A stretch of 64,000 bases of DNA, from the NCBI RefSeq assembly GCF_014050225.1, contig NZ_JACFXV010000043.1, positions 124,001 to 188,000 on the forward strand, read 5' to 3'. This DNA is from Stappia albiluteola. Lineage in GTDB: Bacteria > Pseudomonadota > Alphaproteobacteria > Rhizobiales > Stappiaceae. Under the pieces are notes generated by a model. That model searched no databases. It was not told where the DNA came from and worked only from the letters and a program-made list of their open reading frames with translations. The translations under genes and the position numbers were made by a program. Shown here one piece after another: positions 47,268 to 59,560 of the stretch (position 1 is its first letter; every line of letters begins with the position of its first letter).

Positions 47268-48572
47268 ATGCTGAAGGATCAGGATCGCATCTTCACCAAT
47301 ATTTACGGTTTGCACGACTGGGGGCTTGAGGGCGCTCGGCAGCGTGGCCAGTGGGACGGCACCAAGGCCCTTCTCGACAACGGCCGCGACTGGATCGTCG
47401 AGCAGATGAAGGCATCCGGGCTGCGCGGTCGCGGCGGCGCCGGTTTCCCCACCGGCCTGAAGTGGTCCTTCATGCCCAAGGAAAGCGACGGGCGCCCGGC
47501 CTATCTCGTCGTCAATGCCGACGAGTCCGAGCCCGGCACCTGCAAAGACCGCGAGATCCTGCGCCACGATCCGCATACGCTGGTGGAAGGCTGCCTGGTC
47601 GCCGGTTTCGCGATGGGCGCAATCGCAGCCTATATTTACGTGCGAGGCGAGTTCATCCGCGAACGCGAGCGGTTGCAGGCGGCCATCGACCAGGCCTATG
47701 AAGCGCGCCTGATCGGCAAGAACAACATTCACGGCTACGACTTCGACATCTACGTGCACCACGGTGCCGGCGCCTATATCTGCGGCGAGGAAACGGCGCT
47801 GCTGGAGAGCCTGGAAGGCAAGAAGGGTCAGCCGCGCCTGAAGCCTCCGTTCCCGGCCAATGTTGGCCTCTATGGCTGCCCGACCACGGTAAACAACGTG
47901 GAGTCCATCGCCGTGGCGCCGACGATCCTGCGTCGTGGCGCCGCGTGGTTCTCCGGTCTCGGCAAGCCGAACAACACCGGCACCAAGCTCTTCTGCGTTT
48001 CCGGCCACGTGAACAAGCCCTGCACGGTGGAAGAGGAGATGGGCATCTCCTTCCGCGAGCTGATCGACCGGCATTGCGGCGGCATTCGCGGCGGTTGGGA
48101 CAACCTGATGGCCGTCATTCCCGGCGGTTCTTCGGTGCCCTGCGTGAAGGCGGAAGATATCGCCGACTGCGACATGGATTTCGACAGCCTGCGCGCGCTC
48201 GGCTCGGGTCTCGGCACGGCCGCGGTGATCGTGATGGACAAGTCCACCGACATCATCAAGGCGATCGCCCGGCTCAGCTACTTCTACAAGCACGAAAGCT
48301 GCGGCCAGTGCACGCCTTGCCGCGAGGGCACGGGCTGGATGTGGCGGGTGATGGAACGCATGGTCAAAGGCAATGCGTCGCGCGAAGAGATCGACATGCT
48401 CTTCCAGGTCACCAAGCAGGTGGAAGGCCACACGATCTGCGCCCTCGGCGATGCCGCCGCGTGGCCGATCCAGGGCCTCATCCGCCATTTCCGCCCGGTG
48501 ATCGAAGAGCGGATCGACCAGTACACCGCCAAGTCGCGGAAGCCGGCCGCAGCGCTCGCTGCAGCGGAATAG
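47268..48572 (+). CDS. nuoF: NADH-quinone oxidoreductase subunit F
   Basis: This 434-residue (51 kDa) subunit binds NADH, FMN and [4Fe-4S] cluster N3. The FMN/NADH region includes [17 protein letters not shown] and [15 protein letters not shown], the [17 protein letters not shown] glycine-rich block, and the [15 protein letters not shown] cluster motif. It starts 15 bases after nuoE and forms the entry point for electrons. Confidence 0.98.
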   Translation: MLKDQDRIFTNIYGLHDWGLEGARQRGQWDGTKALLDNGRDWIVEQMKASGLRGRGGAGFPTGLKWSFMPKESDGRPAYLVVNADESEPGTCKDREILRHDPHTLVEGCLVAGFAMGAIAAYIYVRGEFIRERERLQAAIDQAYEARLIGKNNIHGYDFDIYVHHGAGAYICGEETALLESLEGKKGQPRLKPPFPANVGLYGCPTTVNNVESIAVAPTILRRGAAWFSGLGKPNNTGTKLFCVSGHVNKPCTVEEEMGISFRELIDRHCGGIRGGWDNLMAVIPGGSSVPCVKAEDIADCDMDFDSLRALGSGLGTAAVIVMDKSTDIIKAIARLSYFYKHESCGQCTPCREGTGWMWRVMERMVKGNASREEIDMLFQVTKQVEGHTICALGDAAAWPIQGLIRHFRPVIEERIDQYTAKSRKPAAALAAAE

Positions 48573-48713
48573 GAAGCGGTTCCGGGCCGCATCCAGCCAT
48601 TGGGCCGAAGGTGAGCCCGATAGGAAGCGCCCGGGGAAATGTTTTGGAACGCCGACAGGCCTGACGGGCGACAAGCCGCAGGCCGGGACGTTTCGGGAGT
48701 TCGGAGATTGCCG

Positions 48714-50810
48714 ATGCGCAAGATTCTCGTCGACGGTAAGGAGGTCGAAGTTCCGGCCGAATTCACGCTGCTTCAGGCGTGCGAGGAAGCCGGTGCGGAG
48801 ATCCCGCGGTTCTGCTTCCATGACCGGCTGTCGATCGCCGGCAATTGCCGCATGTGCCTGGTGGAAGTGAAGGGTGGACCTCCCAAGCCCGTTGCCTCCT
48901 GCGCCATGAACGTGCGCGACCTTCGCCCCGGTCCGAACGGCGAGCCGCCGGAAGTCTTCACTAAGACACCGATGGTGAAGAAGGCCCGCGAGGGCGTGAT
49001 GGAATTCCTGCTGATCAACCATCCGCTGGATTGCCCGATCTGCGATCAGGGCGGCGAATGCGACCTGCAGGACCAGGCCATGGCCTACGGCGTCGACGCG
49101 TCGCGCTACCAGGAGAACAAGCGCGCGGTCGAGGACAAGTATATCGGCCCGCTGGTGAAGACGATCATGACGCGCTGCATCCACTGCACGCGCTGCGTCC
49201 GTTTCACCACCGAGGTCTGCGGCGTGTCCGATCTCGGCCTGATCGGCCGCGGCGAGGATGCCGAGATCACCTCCTATCTGGAAAAGGCGCTGACCTCGGA
49301 GATGCAGGGCAATGTGGTCGACCTGTGCCCGGTCGGCGCGCTGACCGCCAGGCCCTATGCCTTCCACGCCCGTCCGTGGGAACTGAAGAAGACCGAAGCC
49401 ATCGACGTGATGGACGCGCTCGGCTCCGCGGTCCGCGTCGACACGCGCGGCCGCGAGGTGATGCGCATCCTGCCGCGCCTGAACGAGGCGGTGAACGAGG
49501 AGTGGATCTCCGACAAGACCCGCTACATCTGGGACGGACTGAAGGCGCAGCGTCTCGACCGGCCGTATATCCGGCGCGAAGGCAGGCTGCAGCCCGCGTC
49601 CTGGAACGAAGCCTTTGCCGCGATTGCCGGCAAGGTGAGCGCGGCCGGCGGCAGCAAGGTGGCGGCTCTTGCCGGCGACCTCGCCAGCGTCGAAGAAGTC
49701 TTCGCGCTAAAAAGCCTGATGGCGTCGCTCGGTTCCGCACATATCGACTGCCGCCAGGACGGCGCCGCGCTTGACCCCGATCTCGGCCGCGCGTCCTATA
49801 TCTTCAACGCCACGGTGCAGGGCATCGAAGACGCCGACGCGGTTCTGATCATCGGCTCCAACCCGCGCATCGAAGCGCCGGTGCTGAACTCGCGCATCCG
49901 CAAGCGCATGCGCATGGGACCTCTGCCGGTCGGCCTGATCGGCGAGGCGGCGGAACTGACCTATCCCGCTACGTATCTGGGCGCCGGGACGGAGACGCTG
50001 ATGGAAATCGCCTCCGGGAAGCATCCGTTCGCCGAGGTGCTGAAGAAGGCAGAGCGTCCGCTCATCATCGTCGGTCAGGGCGCCTTGATGCGTGAGGACG
50101 GTAGGGCGGTTCTTTCGACGGCCGCAAAGCTGGCGCTCGAGGTTGGCGCGGTGAGCGAGGGCTGGAACGGTTTTTCGGTGCTGCACACGGCAGCCGCCCG
50201 GGTTGGCGCGCTCGATGTCGGCTTCCTGCCGGGCGAGGGCGGTCTCGATACGGCCGGAATCCAGGATGCGGCGCAGAAGGGCGAAATCGAGGTGGTGTTC
50301 CTGCTGGGCGCCGACGAACTCGACATGGCCGCCTTCGGCAGCGCCTTCGTGGTTTATGTCGGTACGCATGGCGACCGTGGCGCGCACCGCGCGGACGTGA
50401 TCTTGCCGGGCGCTGCCTACACGGAGAAATCCGGCACTTGGGTCAACACCGAAGGCCGGGTGCAGATGGGCGACCGCGCCGGCTTTCCTCCGGGCGACGC
50501 CCGCGAGGACTGGGCGATCCTGCGCGCCCTCTCAGCGGCGCTCGGCAAGCCGCTTGCCTTTGATTCTCTTGGCGAATTGCGGGCAGCGCTCTACGAAGCG
50601 CATCCGCACATGGCCGAAATCGATGTAATCGCCGAATTCGGCAAGGAAGGCGTGGAAAACGCCGCCAGGCTTGGCGGAAGCCTCGACAAAGCGGCTTTCG
50701 CCAACGCATTCAGCGACTTCTATCTCACCAACCCGATTGCCCGCGCGTCCGCGGTGATGGCCGAATGTTCGGCCCTCGCCAAGGCTCGCGCGGCCGAAGC
50801 AGCCGAGTAA
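48714..50810 (+). CDS. nuoG: NADH-quinone oxidoreductase subunit G
   Basis: This 698-residue (75 kDa) subunit starts with a [2Fe-2S] ferredoxin-like domain (cluster N1b; [18 protein letters not shown]). It continues through the His-ligated N5 region ([19 protein letters not shown]), the N4 motif ([10 protein letters not shown]) and a molybdopterin-oxidoreductase-like body without molybdenum function. The ATG at 48714 follows GGAGAT; upstream in-frame codons from 48639 are not NuoG-like. Confidence 0.97.
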   Translation: MRKILVDGKEVEVPAEFTLLQACEEAGAEIPRFCFHDRLSIAGNCRMCLVEVKGGPPKPVASCAMNVRDLRPGPNGEPPEVFTKTPMVKKAREGVMEFLLINHPLDCPICDQGGECDLQDQAMAYGVDASRYQENKRAVEDKYIGPLVKTIMTRCIHCTRCVRFTTEVCGVSDLGLIGRGEDAEITSYLEKALTSEMQGNVVDLCPVGALTARPYAFHARPWELKKTEAIDVMDALGSAVRVDTRGREVMRILPRLNEAVNEEWISDKTRYIWDGLKAQRLDRPYIRREGRLQPASWNEAFAAIAGKVSAAGGSKVAALAGDLASVEEVFALKSLMASLGSAHIDCRQDGAALDPDLGRASYIFNATVQGIEDADAVLIIGSNPRIEAPVLNSRIRKRMRMGPLPVGLIGEAAELTYPATYLGAGTETLMEIASGKHPFAEVLKKAERPLIIVGQGALMREDGRAVLSTAAKLALEVGAVSEGWNGFSVLHTAAARVGALDVGFLPGEGGLDTAGIQDAAQKGEIEVVFLLGADELDMAAFGSAFVVYVGTHGDRGAHRADVILPGAAYTEKSGTWVNTEGRVQMGDRAGFPPGDAREDWAILRALSAALGKPLAFDSLGELRAALYEAHPHMAEIDVIAEFGKEGVENAARLGGSLDKAAFANAFSDFYLTNPIARASAVMAECSALAKARAAEAAE

Positions 50811-50824
50811 GGGGCAGGGCGATC

Positions 50825-51871
50825 ATGGCTGAACTGTGGGCGGACTATCTTCTTCCGCTGATCATCATGGTGGCGCAGAGCGTGCTGCTGCTCGTCGTGC
50901 TGCTGGTCGGGATTGCCTATATCCTCTATGCCGACCGCAAGATCTGGGCGGCGGTGCAGATCCGTCGTGGCCCGAACGTCGTCGGACCCTGGGGGTTGCT
51001 GCAATCCTTCGCCGACCTGCTGAAATTCGTGCTGAAGGAGCCGGTGATTCCGGCGAGCGCCAACAAGGGCCTGTTCCTCCTTGCACCGCTCGTCACCGTG
51101 ATGCTGTCGTTGGCGGCCTGGGCAGTGGTGCCGGTTGCCGAGGGCTGGGTGATAGGCGATATCAATGTCGGCATCCTCTACATCTTCGCGATCTCGTCGC
51201 TTGGCGTTTACGGCATCATCATCGGCGGCTGGGCGTCGAACTCGAAATACCCGTTCCTGTCAGCCTTGCGTTCGGCGGCGCAGATGGTCTCCTACGAGGT
51301 GTCGATCGGCTTCGTCATCGTGACTGTGCTGTTGTGCGCCGGTTCGCTGAACCTGTCGGAGATCGTGCTTGCGCAGAAAAACGGCCTTGCCAGCGCTATC
51401 GGCCTGCCGTGGCTTTCGATCCTGAACTGGTACTGGCTGCCGCTCTTCCCGATGTTCGTGGTGTTCTTCGTCTCGGCTCTGGCCGAAACGAACCGTCCGC
51501 CCTTCGATCTGGCCGAGGCCGAATCGGAACTCGTTGCCGGATTCATGGTCGAATACGGCTCCACGCCTTACATGATGTTCATGTTGGGAGAGTATGTCGC
51601 GATCGCGCTGATGTGCGCGCTGACGACGATCCTCTTCCTTGGCGGCTGGCTGCCGCCGCTGGATATTGCGCCCTTCAACTGGGTTCCGGGCGTCATCTGG
51701 TTCACGCTGAAGGTTCTGCTCGTCTTCTTCATGTTCGCCATGGTCAAGGCGATGGTACCTCGCTACCGCTACGACCAGCTGATGCGTCTGGGCTGGAAGG
51801 TGTTCCTGCCGCTGTCGCTCGCCATGGTGTTCATCGTCGCAGCGGTCCTGATGGCGATGGGCTGGGCCTGA
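50825..51871 (+). CDS. nuoH: NADH-quinone oxidoreductase subunit H
   Basis: This 348-residue membrane subunit has about eight helices at the junction with the peripheral arm and contributes to the quinone channel. Signatures are [22 protein letters not shown] and the [20 protein letters not shown] loop. GGGGCAGGG lies upstream of the ATG. An in-frame extension from 50765 overlaps nuoG and is not used. Confidence 0.97.
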   Translation: MAELWADYLLPLIIMVAQSVLLLVVLLVGIAYILYADRKIWAAVQIRRGPNVVGPWGLLQSFADLLKFVLKEPVIPASANKGLFLLAPLVTVMLSLAAWAVVPVAEGWVIGDINVGILYIFAISSLGVYGIIIGGWASNSKYPFLSALRSAAQMVSYEVSIGFVIVTVLLCAGSLNLSEIVLAQKNGLASAIGLPWLSILNWYWLPLFPMFVVFFVSALAETNRPPFDLAEAESELVAGFMVEYGSTPYMMFMLGEYVAIALMCALTTILFLGGWLPPLDIAPFNWVPGVIWFTLKVLLVFFMFAMVKAMVPRYRYDQLMRLGWKVFLPLSLAMVFIVAAVLMAMGWA

Positions 51872-51893
51872 CGGGATAAGGGAGCGCCGGACC

Positions 51894-52130
51894 ATGCCGA
51901 TATCGCTCGCCGGCCTGATCGGGGCGGCAATCGGGCTCTATATCGGCTGGCTCGACTACAAGATCCTCACTGGCGTCCTCAGGGCGCAGGTCGAGAAACG
52001 GAAGCAGAAGACGGGCAACGGCGGCTTTCTCGAACGCTTCGAGGAGCCGGTCCGGGTGCTGGTCATGGGTTTGACGGTCATCGGGTTTCCGGTGATCGGC
52101 TATATCGCGGCCCGCCAGTTGGCGGGCTGA
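51894..52130 (+). CDS. Small two-helix membrane protein inside the nuo operon
   Basis: This 78-residue protein is not one of the 14 core complex I subunits. It has two predicted transmembrane helices (about 3-20 and 53-74) joined by a basic, then acidic loop ([17 protein letters not shown]). GGGAG sits nine bases ahead of the ATG, and it fits tightly between nuoH (22-base gap) and nuoI (29-base gap), so it is translated in the operon. I do not recognise its family. By position it could be an accessory or assembly factor for complex I, like the unassigned frames reported in other alphaproteobacterial nuo operons. Confidence 0.75.
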   Translation: MPISLAGLIGAAIGLYIGWLDYKILTGVLRAQVEKRKQKTGNGGFLERFEEPVRVLVMGLTVIGFPVIGYIAARQLAG

Positions 52131-52159
52131 GAGAAACGCGAGAGAGAGGCTTCAGGGCC

Positions 52160-52648
52160 ATGGGACTGCAACAGGCCGTCAATTCGCTCTTTCTGAAGGA
52201 GTTCGTGTCGGCGTTCTTCCTCGCCATGCGGTATTTCTTCAAGCCGAAGCCGACGATCAACTACCCCTTCGAGAAGGGGCCGGTGAGCCCGCGGTTCCGC
52301 GGCGAACACGCTCTGCGCCGTTATCCGAACGGCGAGGAGCGCTGCATCGCCTGCAAACTGTGCGAGGCGATCTGCCCGGCTCAGGCAATCACCATCGAGG
52401 CCGGTCCGCGCCGTAACGACGGCACCCGGCGCACGACCCGCTACGATATCGACATGGTGAAGTGCATCTATTGCGGCTTCTGCCAGGAGGCCTGCCCCGT
52501 CGATGCGGTGGTCGAGGGACCGAATTTCGAGTTCGCGACGGAGACCCGTGAAGAACTCTACTACAGCAAGGAAAAGCTTCTCGAGAACGGCGATCGCTGG
52601 GAACGGGAAATCGCACGCAACATCGCCATGGACGCTCCCTATCGCTGA
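52160..52648 (+). CDS. nuoI: NADH-quinone oxidoreductase subunit I
   Basis: This 162-residue ferredoxin-type subunit holds two [4Fe-4S] clusters, N6a and N6b. Ligands are C62, C65, C68 and C112 for one, and C102, C105, C108 and C72 for the other ([12 protein letters not shown] and [15 protein letters not shown]). It carries electrons to cluster N2 in NuoB. Confidence 0.98.
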   Translation: MGLQQAVNSLFLKEFVSAFFLAMRYFFKPKPTINYPFEKGPVSPRFRGEHALRRYPNGEERCIACKLCEAICPAQAITIEAGPRRNDGTRRTTRYDIDMVKCIYCGFCQEACPVDAVVEGPNFEFATETREELYYSKEKLLENGDRWEREIARNIAMDAPYR

Positions 52649-52781
52649 CAAGCGGCGGCCGGCCGGCGGACCTTAAGGGGTTGGCCAGCGTGGCGGAGAA
52701 CTGTGCGCGCAATATTTGAAACGGCCCTGCCGCCCGGTCCGGGTGGTGCCTTGAAGGAAAGCGACGGGAGCAAACGGAGAC

Positions 52782-53396
52782 ATGGTTCTGCAAGCCGTCT
52801 TCTTTTACATTTTTGCCGGCATCTGCGTGGCATCGGCCGTCATGGTCATTGCCTCGCGCAATCCCGTGCATTCGGTTCTGTTCCTGATCCTCGCGTTCTT
52901 CAACGCAGCGGGTCTGTTCATCCTGCTTGGGGCCGAGTTCCTCGCCATGCTGCTCGTCGTCGTCTATGTCGGCGCGGTGATGGTGCTCTTCCTCTTTGTC
53001 GTGATGATGCTGGACGTGGACTTCGTCGAACTCAGGCAGGGCTTCCTGCAGTATCTGCCGGTCGGTGCGCTGGTCGGCATCATTCTGCTGGTGGAACTGC
53101 TGCTCGGGCTGGGCGCATGGGTGATCGGCCCGGAAGTGACCGCGCAGGTCGCCACGCCGACGCCCGCGCTCTCCGAGGCCTCCAACATCCAGGCGTTGGG
53201 CGAGGTGATCTACACCCGCTACGTCTACTTCTTCCAGGTAGCCGGTCTCGTGCTTCTGGTCGCCATGGTCGGCGCCATCGTGCTGACGCTGCGCCATAAG
53301 GAAGGCGTGCGCCGACAGGATGTCTCGGCCCAGGTTGCCCGCAACAAGGCGACGGCGATCGAGGTGCGCAAGGTGGAAACTGGCAAGGGTATCTGA
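52782..53396 (+). CDS. nuoJ: NADH-quinone oxidoreductase subunit J
   Basis: This 204-residue membrane subunit has about five helices. The conserved pi-bulge helix VVYVGAVMVLFLFVVMML, important for coupling, is present at about residues 54-72. It follows nuoI after 133 bases in which I see no gene. Confidence 0.96.
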   Translation: MVLQAVFFYIFAGICVASAVMVIASRNPVHSVLFLILAFFNAAGLFILLGAEFLAMLLVVVYVGAVMVLFLFVVMMLDVDFVELRQGFLQYLPVGALVGIILLVELLLGLGAWVIGPEVTAQVATPTPALSEASNIQALGEVIYTRYVYFFQVAGLVLLVAMVGAIVLTLRHKEGVRRQDVSAQVARNKATAIEVRKVETGKGI

Positions 53397-53492
53397 CGCG
53401 AGGCTTCGCGTCGGCGGAATTGAAATCGAGCGGGGCACCGGTCTGACGGTGTCCCGTCTTCACAGGGAACGGGGAGCACGCGGAGCGCGCCC

Positions 53493-53801
53493 ATGACAAT
53501 CGGTCTATCTCATTACCTGACGGTGGCGGCGATCCTGTTCACGATCGGGATTTTCGGCATCTTCCTGAACCGGAAGAACGTGATCGTCATTCTGATGTCG
53601 ATCGAGCTGCTGCTGCTGGCCGTCAATATCAACCTCGTCGCGTTCTCCTCCTACCTCGGCGACCTCGTCGGGCAGGTCTTCGCATTGCTGGTGCTGACCG
53701 TGGCCGCTGCCGAGGCGGCGATCGGGCTTGCAATTCTCGTCGCTTTCTATCGCAACCGCGGCTCCATTGCCGTGGAAGACGTCAACATGATGAAAGGCTG
53801 A
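53493..53801 (+). CDS. nuoK: NADH-quinone oxidoreductase subunit K
   Basis: This 102-residue antiporter-like small subunit has three helices. The conserved glutamates lie in [17 protein letters not shown] and [21 protein letters not shown]. It works in proton translocation together with NuoJ and NuoN, and lies 8 bases ahead of nuoL. Confidence 0.97.
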   Translation: MTIGLSHYLTVAAILFTIGIFGIFLNRKNVIVILMSIELLLLAVNINLVAFSSYLGDLVGQVFALLVLTVAAAEAAIGLAILVAFYRNRGSIAVEDVNMMKG

Positions 53802-53809
53802 GGGCGCGC

Positions 53810-55771
53810 ATGTACTCCGCGATCGTCTTTCTCCCCCTTATCGGCTTCCTGATCGCCGGCCTTTTCGGCCGCTATATCGGGGCCAAGGCGTCCGAATACA
53901 TTACTTCGGGCTTGCTGATCATCGCCGCGCTCCTGTCGTGGATCGCCTTCTTCAGTGTGGGTTTCGGCGAGACCGAGCTGATTCGCATAACCGTGCTGCG
54001 CTGGATCACCTCCGGCGCGCTGGATGTCGACTGGTCGATCCGCGTCGACACGCTGACGGTGGTGATGCTGGTCGTGGTCAACACGGTATCGGCGCTGGTG
54101 CATGTCTATTCCATCGGCTACATGCACCACGATCCGCATCGGCCGCGCTTCTTCGCCTATCTGTCGCTGTTCACCTTCGCCATGCTGACGCTGGTGACGG
54201 CCGATAACCTGCTACAGATGTTCTTCGGCTGGGAAGGCGTGGGCCTCGCGTCCTACCTGCTGATCGGCTTCTGGTATCACAAGCCTTCGGCCAATGCGGC
54301 GGCCATCAAGGCATTCGTCGTCAACCGCGTCGGCGATTTCGGTTTCGCCCTCGGCATTTTCGGCGTCTTCTATCTCTTCGATTCCATCAATTTCGAGACG
54401 ATCTTCGCCAACGCGCAGGCACTGGCCGAAGGGCAGGGCGCGCAGGAGATGGTGTTCCTCGGCTACCATCTTGAAGCGGAATCCGCGCTGACCGCCGTCT
54501 GCCTGCTGCTCTTCATGGGTGCCATGGGCAAGTCGGCGCAGTTCCTGTTGCACACCTGGCTTCCCGACGCCATGGAGGGCCCGACGCCGGTCTCCGCGCT
54601 CATCCATGCGGCGACGATGGTGACCGCCGGCGTGTTCATGGTCGCGCGCCTGTCGCCGCTCTTCGAGCTATCGCACACGGCGCTGACGGTCGTTACGTTC
54701 TTTGGCGCGACCACGGCCTTCTTCGCGGCCACCGTCGGTCTGGTGCAGAACGACATCAAGCGCGTTATCGCCTATTCGACCTGTTCGCAGCTCGGCTACA
54801 TGTTCGTGGCGCTCGGCGTGGGCGCCTATTCGGTCGGTATCTTTCACCTGTTCACGCATGCCTTTTTCAAGGCGCTGCTGTTCCTCGGCGCGGGATCGGT
54901 GATCCACGCCGTCTCCAACGAGCAGGACATGCGCAAGATGGGCGGGCTGCGCAAGCATATCCCGATCACCTACTGGACGATGATGATCGGTACGCTTGCG
55001 CTGACCGGCTTCCCGCTGACGGCAGGCTTCTTCTCAAAGGACGCCATCATCGAGGCGGCTTATGCCGGCCACAACGACTTCGCGCTCTACGGCTTCTGGC
55101 TGACAGTTGCCGCCGCGGCGCTGACCTCGTTCTACTCCTGGCGCCTGACCTTCATGACCTTCCACGGCAAGCCTCGCGCTTCCGTCGATGTGATGAAGCA
55201 CGTGCATGAATCACCACTCGTCATGACGGTGCCGCTCATGCTGCTTGCGGTCGGGGCGATCGCTGCCGGCTTCACCTTCTCGGGTCAATTCATCGGCCAT
55301 GCCTATGAGGAGTTCTGGAAAGGCTCGCTGTTCGTCTCGGCGGAAAACCACATCCTGCACGACATGCACGAAGTGCCGCTGTGGGTGAAGCTCACGGCCA
55401 CGGTGATGATGGCCGGTGGCCTTGCGGTTGCCTGGTACTTCTACATCCGCTCGCCGGAGACGCCGCGCGCACTGGCTGCGCGTCATGACGGACTGTACCG
55501 CTTCCTTCTCAACAAGTGGTACTTCGACGAGCTCTATGACGCGATCTTCGTCCGCTCTGCAATGTGGGTCGGCCGCCAGCTCTGGAAGAAGGGCGACGGC
55601 GCGATCATCGACGGCTTCGGTCCGGACGGCGTGTCCGCCCGCGTGCAGAACGTAACGACTTGGGTCGTGCGTCTGCAGACGGGCTACGTCTATCACTATG
55701 CCTTCGCCATGCTCATCGGCGTTGCCGCACTTGTCACCTGGTCCATGTTCTCCGGCGGGGGTGCTCATTAA
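53810..55771 (+). CDS. nuoL: NADH-quinone oxidoreductase subunit L
   Basis: This 653-residue Mrp-antiporter-like subunit is the distal proton pump with the long lateral helix. Signatures include [20 protein letters not shown], the lysine/histidine-bearing [27 protein letters not shown] block and [20 protein letters not shown]. The stop TAA shares a base with the nuoM ATG. Confidence 0.98.
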   Translation: MYSAIVFLPLIGFLIAGLFGRYIGAKASEYITSGLLIIAALLSWIAFFSVGFGETELIRITVLRWITSGALDVDWSIRVDTLTVVMLVVVNTVSALVHVYSIGYMHHDPHRPRFFAYLSLFTFAMLTLVTADNLLQMFFGWEGVGLASYLLIGFWYHKPSANAAAIKAFVVNRVGDFGFALGIFGVFYLFDSINFETIFANAQALAEGQGAQEMVFLGYHLEAESALTAVCLLLFMGAMGKSAQFLLHTWLPDAMEGPTPVSALIHAATMVTAGVFMVARLSPLFELSHTALTVVTFFGATTAFFAATVGLVQNDIKRVIAYSTCSQLGYMFVALGVGAYSVGIFHLFTHAFFKALLFLGAGSVIHAVSNEQDMRKMGGLRKHIPITYWTMMIGTLALTGFPLTAGFFSKDAIIEAAYAGHNDFALYGFWLTVAAAALTSFYSWRLTFMTFHGKPRASVDVMKHVHESPLVMTVPLMLLAVGAIAAGFTFSGQFIGHAYEEFWKGSLFVSAENHILHDMHEVPLWVKLTATVMMAGGLAVAWYFYIRSPETPRALAARHDGLYRFLLNKWYFDELYDAIFVRSAMWVGRQLWKKGDGAIIDGFGPDGVSARVQNVTTWVVRLQTGYVYHYAFAMLIGVAALVTWSMFSGGGAH

Positions 55772-57279
55772 TGAGCTGGCCTATTCTCAGCACCATCACC
55801 TTCATTCCGCTTGTCGGCGTATTCTTCATCCTGCTGGTTCGCGGCGATGACGAAAGCGCGAGGCAGAACATCCGCTGGGTGTCCCTTATTACGACCGGCT
55901 TCACCTTCCTCGCGTCGCTGTTCATCTGGGCGAATTTCGACTACCAGACGGCCGGCTTCCAGTTCGAGGAACGGTGGGACTGGCTCGGCGGCAATATCTC
56001 CTACCGCATGGGCGTCGACGGCATCTCCATGCTGTTCGTCATCCTGACGACCTTCCTGATGCCCTTCTGCATCCTGGCGAGCTGGGTGAGCATCGAGCGG
56101 CGCGTCAAGGAATACATGATCGCCTTCCTGGTGCTGGAAACGCTGATGATCGGCGTGTTCTGCGCCCTCGATCTGGTGGTGTTCTACGTGTTCTTCGAAG
56201 CCGGCCTCATCCCGATGTTCCTGATCATCGGCATCTGGGGCGGCAAGCGCCGCGTCTATGCGAGCTACAAGTTCTTCCTCTACACGCTGCTTGGCTCCGT
56301 GCTGATGCTGATCGCCATCATGGCGATGTACTGGGACGCCGGTACGACCGACATTCCCACGCTGATGGCGCATTCCTTCCCGGCCAGCATGCAGACATGG
56401 CTGTGGCTTGCCTTCTTCGCCAGCTTCGCGGTGAAGATGCCGATGTGGCCGGTGCATACCTGGCTTCCGGACGCGCACGTGGAAGCGCCGACGGCCGGAT
56501 CTGTGATTCTGGCGGCAATCCTGCTGAAGATGGGCGGTTACGGCTTCCTGCGCTTCTCGCTGCCGATGTTCCCGGTTGCCAGCGACCTGTTCGCGCCCTT
56601 CGTCTTCACCCTTTCGGTGGTGGCGATCGTCTACACGTCTCTGGTGGCGCTGGCGCAGGAAGACATCAAGAAGCTGATTGCCTATTCGTCGGTCGCCCAT
56701 ATGGGCTACGTGACGATGGGCATCTTCACGATGACCGAGCAGGGTATCCAGGGCGGCCTGTTCCAGATGCTGTCGCACGGCATCGTGTCGGGCGCGCTGT
56801 TCTTGTGCGTCGGCGTTATCTACGACCGCATGCATACCCGAGAGATCGCGGCCTATAGCGGCCTCGTGAACCGCATGCCGTTTTACGCGGTGGCCTTCCT
56901 CATCTTCACGTTGGCCAATGTCGGCCTGCCGGGGACGAGCGGTTTCGTCGGCGAGTTCCTGACGCTGCTCGGTGCCTTCGAGGTGAATACCTGGGTGGCG
57001 TTGATCGCGACTACTGGCGTGATCCTGTCTGCGGCCTACGCGCTTTACCTCTACAAGCGGGTAATCTTCGGTACGCTCGACAAGGAGAGCCTGAAGTCGA
57101 TCCTCGACCTGTCGCTGCGCGAGAAGGTGATCCTGGTACCGCTGATCGTGCTGACGGTGTTCTTCGGCTTCTATCCGGCGCCGGTGCTTGATGTGACGCA
57201 GGCTTCGGTGGACGCGTTGATACAGAACTACCAGGCAGCCCTGACCGCTGCCGGCAAGACAGCATTGCTGGCGCATTAA
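55771..57279 (+). CDS. nuoM: NADH-quinone oxidoreductase subunit M
   Basis: This 502-residue antiporter-like proton-pumping subunit has the [21 protein letters not shown] helix with the essential Glu, [21 protein letters not shown] and the [16 protein letters not shown] region. It starts at 55771, overlapping the nuoL stop by one base; an open frame from 55564 lies inside nuoL. Confidence 0.98.
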   Translation: MSWPILSTITFIPLVGVFFILLVRGDDESARQNIRWVSLITTGFTFLASLFIWANFDYQTAGFQFEERWDWLGGNISYRMGVDGISMLFVILTTFLMPFCILASWVSIERRVKEYMIAFLVLETLMIGVFCALDLVVFYVFFEAGLIPMFLIIGIWGGKRRVYASYKFFLYTLLGSVLMLIAIMAMYWDAGTTDIPTLMAHSFPASMQTWLWLAFFASFAVKMPMWPVHTWLPDAHVEAPTAGSVILAAILLKMGGYGFLRFSLPMFPVASDLFAPFVFTLSVVAIVYTSLVALAQEDIKKLIAYSSVAHMGYVTMGIFTMTEQGIQGGLFQMLSHGIVSGALFLCVGVIYDRMHTREIAAYSGLVNRMPFYAVAFLIFTLANVGLPGTSGFVGEFLTLLGAFEVNTWVALIATTGVILSAAYALYLYKRVIFGTLDKESLKSILDLSLREKVILVPLIVLTVFFGFYPAPVLDVTQASVDALIQNYQAALTAAGKTALLAH

Positions 57280-57302
57280 GAGCCGGGGGCGAGAGACGAA
57301 CG

Positions 57303-58736
57303 ATGGTGACTGAACTTCCCGATTTGATGCCCGTGCTGCCGGAGTTGCTGCTGGCGGTGGGCGCTCTCTTCCTCCTGATGGTCGGCGTGTTCGGCGGCGA
57401 GCGCTCGACGCCGGTCGTCACCGGCATGTCGGTCGCGGTGCTGACGGTCGCGGCGGTCATGCTGATCGCGAGCCCGGGGGAGGGCGTCACCTTCGGCGGC
57501 GCCTTCCTGCAGGACGGCTTCTCACGTTACCTCAAGATCCTGACGTTGATCGGATCGGGCCTGGCGATCGCCATGTCGGTGGCCTATGCCCGCAACGAGC
57601 ATTTCGAGCGCTTCGAATATCCGGTGCTGATCGTCCTCGCGACGCTCGGCATGCTCCTGATGCTGTCGGCCAACGACATGATCGCGCTTTATCTCGGCCT
57701 GGAGCTGCAGTCGCTGGCGCTCTACGTGGTCGCCTCGATCAACCGCGACAGTGTGCGTTCGACGGAAGCTGGCCTGAAGTATTTCGTGCTCGGCGCCCTG
57801 TCCTCCGGCATGCTGCTCTATGGCATGTCGCTGGTTTATGGCTTTACCGGCCAGACGGGCTTCGGTCCGATCGCCGCGGCACTGAGTGCGGAAGGCACGT
57901 CTCTCGGCCTGACCTTCGGCCTGGTGTTCATCCTTGCCGGTATCGCGTTCAAGATCTCGGCCGTTCCCTTCCACATGTGGACGCCTGATGTCTATGAGGG
58001 AGCGCCGACACCGGTCACGGCCTTCTTCGCCGCGGCACCGAAGATTGCGGCCATGGGCATGCTGACCCGCATCGTGATCGACGCCTTCCAGCCGGTCGGG
58101 TCCGACTGGCAGCAGATCGTCGTCTTCGTCGCGATCGCGTCCATGGCGCTTGGTGCGTTTGCCGCGATCGGACAGCGCAACATCAAGCGGCTGATGGCCT
58201 ATTCCTCGATCAGCCACATGGGCTACGCGCTTGTCGGCCTTGCGGCCGGTTCGGAAACCGGCGTCGAGGGCGTGGTGGTCTACTTGACGGCCTATATGGC
58301 GATGACGCTCGGCGCCTTCGCCTGCATCCTCGCGATGCGGCGGAAGGAAGGCATGGTCGAGGAGATCGACGAACTGGCCGGCCTGTCTCGCAACAACCTG
58401 CCGATGGCGGTGCTGCTGGCGATCATCCTGTTCTCGCTGGCCGGCATTCCTCCCTTCGTCGGCTTCTTCGCCAAGTTCTATGTGTTCCGGGCGGCGGTAG
58501 AGGCCGGGCTCTATCCGCTGGCGGTGATCGGCGTACTGACTTCGGTGGTGGGTGCCTATTATTACCTGCGCATCGTCAAGGTGATGTTCTTCGACGATCC
58601 GGCGCAGAAGTTCCTGCCCATGCCGGGAGAGCTCAAGGTGGTGCTCGGCCTTTCGGGTGCCTTCGTGCTGTTCTTCTCCGTCTTTGCCGGCCCGGTGGTT
58701 GCCCTGGCCAGCGAAGCCGCGAAGACGCTGTTCTGA
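57303..58736 (+). CDS. nuoN: NADH-quinone oxidoreductase subunit N
   Basis: This 477-residue antiporter-like subunit shows [42 protein letters not shown] and [19 protein letters not shown]. It closes the nuo set; birA begins five bases later, so transcription very likely continues into birA and rnj. Confidence 0.98.
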   Translation: MVTELPDLMPVLPELLLAVGALFLLMVGVFGGERSTPVVTGMSVAVLTVAAVMLIASPGEGVTFGGAFLQDGFSRYLKILTLIGSGLAIAMSVAYARNEHFERFEYPVLIVLATLGMLLMLSANDMIALYLGLELQSLALYVVASINRDSVRSTEAGLKYFVLGALSSGMLLYGMSLVYGFTGQTGFGPIAAALSAEGTSLGLTFGLVFILAGIAFKISAVPFHMWTPDVYEGAPTPVTAFFAAAPKIAAMGMLTRIVIDAFQPVGSDWQQIVVFVAIASMALGAFAAIGQRNIKRLMAYSSISHMGYALVGLAAGSETGVEGVVVYLTAYMAMTLGAFACILAMRRKEGMVEEIDELAGLSRNNLPMAVLLAIILFSLAGIPPFVGFFAKFYVFRAAVEAGLYPLAVIGVLTSVVGAYYYLRIVKVMFFDDPAQKFLPMPGELKVVLGLSGAFVLFFSVFAGPVVALASEAAKTLF

Positions 58737-58741
58737 GCGCA

Positions 58742-59509
58742 ATGATCTTCGACGGAAGCGTGCGCCCGGTGCCCAGTGCGCCGGGCTTTCGCTATCAGGC
58801 CTTCCCGTCCGTGGGCTCGACCAACGCGGTGGCGATGGACGCGGCACGTAGCGGGGACGCCGGGAAGCTCTGGGTAATCAGCCAGGAGCAGACGGCCGGG
58901 CGCGCACGCCGCGGCAGGGGCTGGTCCTCCGCGCGGGGCAATCTCTACGCTTCGCTGCTCCTGATGGAGCCGATGCCGGAGGAGCGGCTTGGCAACCTGC
59001 CGATGGTGGCGGCCATCGCACTGGCAGACGCGGTGGAGGCGGCCTGCGGCGTGCTTGGGCTGGTGAAGCTCAAGTGGCCGAACGACTTGCTGGTCGATGG
59101 ACGCAAGATTTCCGGTATCCTGCTGGAGGCACTACCGCTGTCGGGCGAGCAGGGAGCCATCGTCTGCGGCTTCGGCGTCAATTGTGCCCACCATCCAGAT
59201 CTCGGTCTCTATCCCGCCGGCGATCTTGCCATGTTCGGCTACCGCATTGCGCCGGAACATCTCTTCGCGCATTTGGCGAAATCTGTTGCGGGCCGTCTCG
59301 ACCAATGGCGGGAGAACGATGGTTTTGCCGGAATTCGCAAGGATTGGCTTGCCCGGGCGTCCGGAATTGGCGAAAGGATTACCGTTCGTTACCCTGACAG
59401 GGAAATTGCCGGCGTCTTCCTCGGGATCGAACAGGATGGCCGCTTGCGGCTTCGCCTCGACAACGGGCTCGTCGAGCATGTCTCGGCGGGGGATGTGTTC
59501 TTCGGCTGA
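58742..59509 (+). CDS. birA: Biotin--[acetyl-CoA carboxylase] ligase
   Basis: This 255-residue enzyme attaches biotin to K119 of AccB (encoded at 7660). It has the biotin/ATP loop GRARRGRGWSSARGNLYASLLL and the KLKWPNDLLVDGRKISGILLE block, plus a C-terminal SH3-like domain. The N-terminal DNA-binding domain of the E. coli repressor is missing, so it cannot regulate biotin genes directly. Location after nuoN is typical for rhizobia. Confidence 0.95.
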   Translation: MIFDGSVRPVPSAPGFRYQAFPSVGSTNAVAMDAARSGDAGKLWVISQEQTAGRARRGRGWSSARGNLYASLLLMEPMPEERLGNLPMVAAIALADAVEAACGVLGLVKLKWPNDLLVDGRKISGILLEALPLSGEQGAIVCGFGVNCAHHPDLGLYPAGDLAMFGYRIAPEHLFAHLAKSVAGRLDQWRENDGFAGIRKDWLARASGIGERITVRYPDREIAGVFLGIEQDGRLRLRLDNGLVEHVSAGDVFFG

Positions 59510-59560
59510 ATGACCGGATAGGAGCGGCAGGGCGCCGACTCCTGCAGACAGGAGTATCGT

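Noticed and set aside
47088-49367. Minus-strand open frame of 759 codons opposite nuoE, nuoF and nuoG
   Set aside because: It crosses three conserved genes and two intergenic spaces; its length reflects high GC content, not coding.
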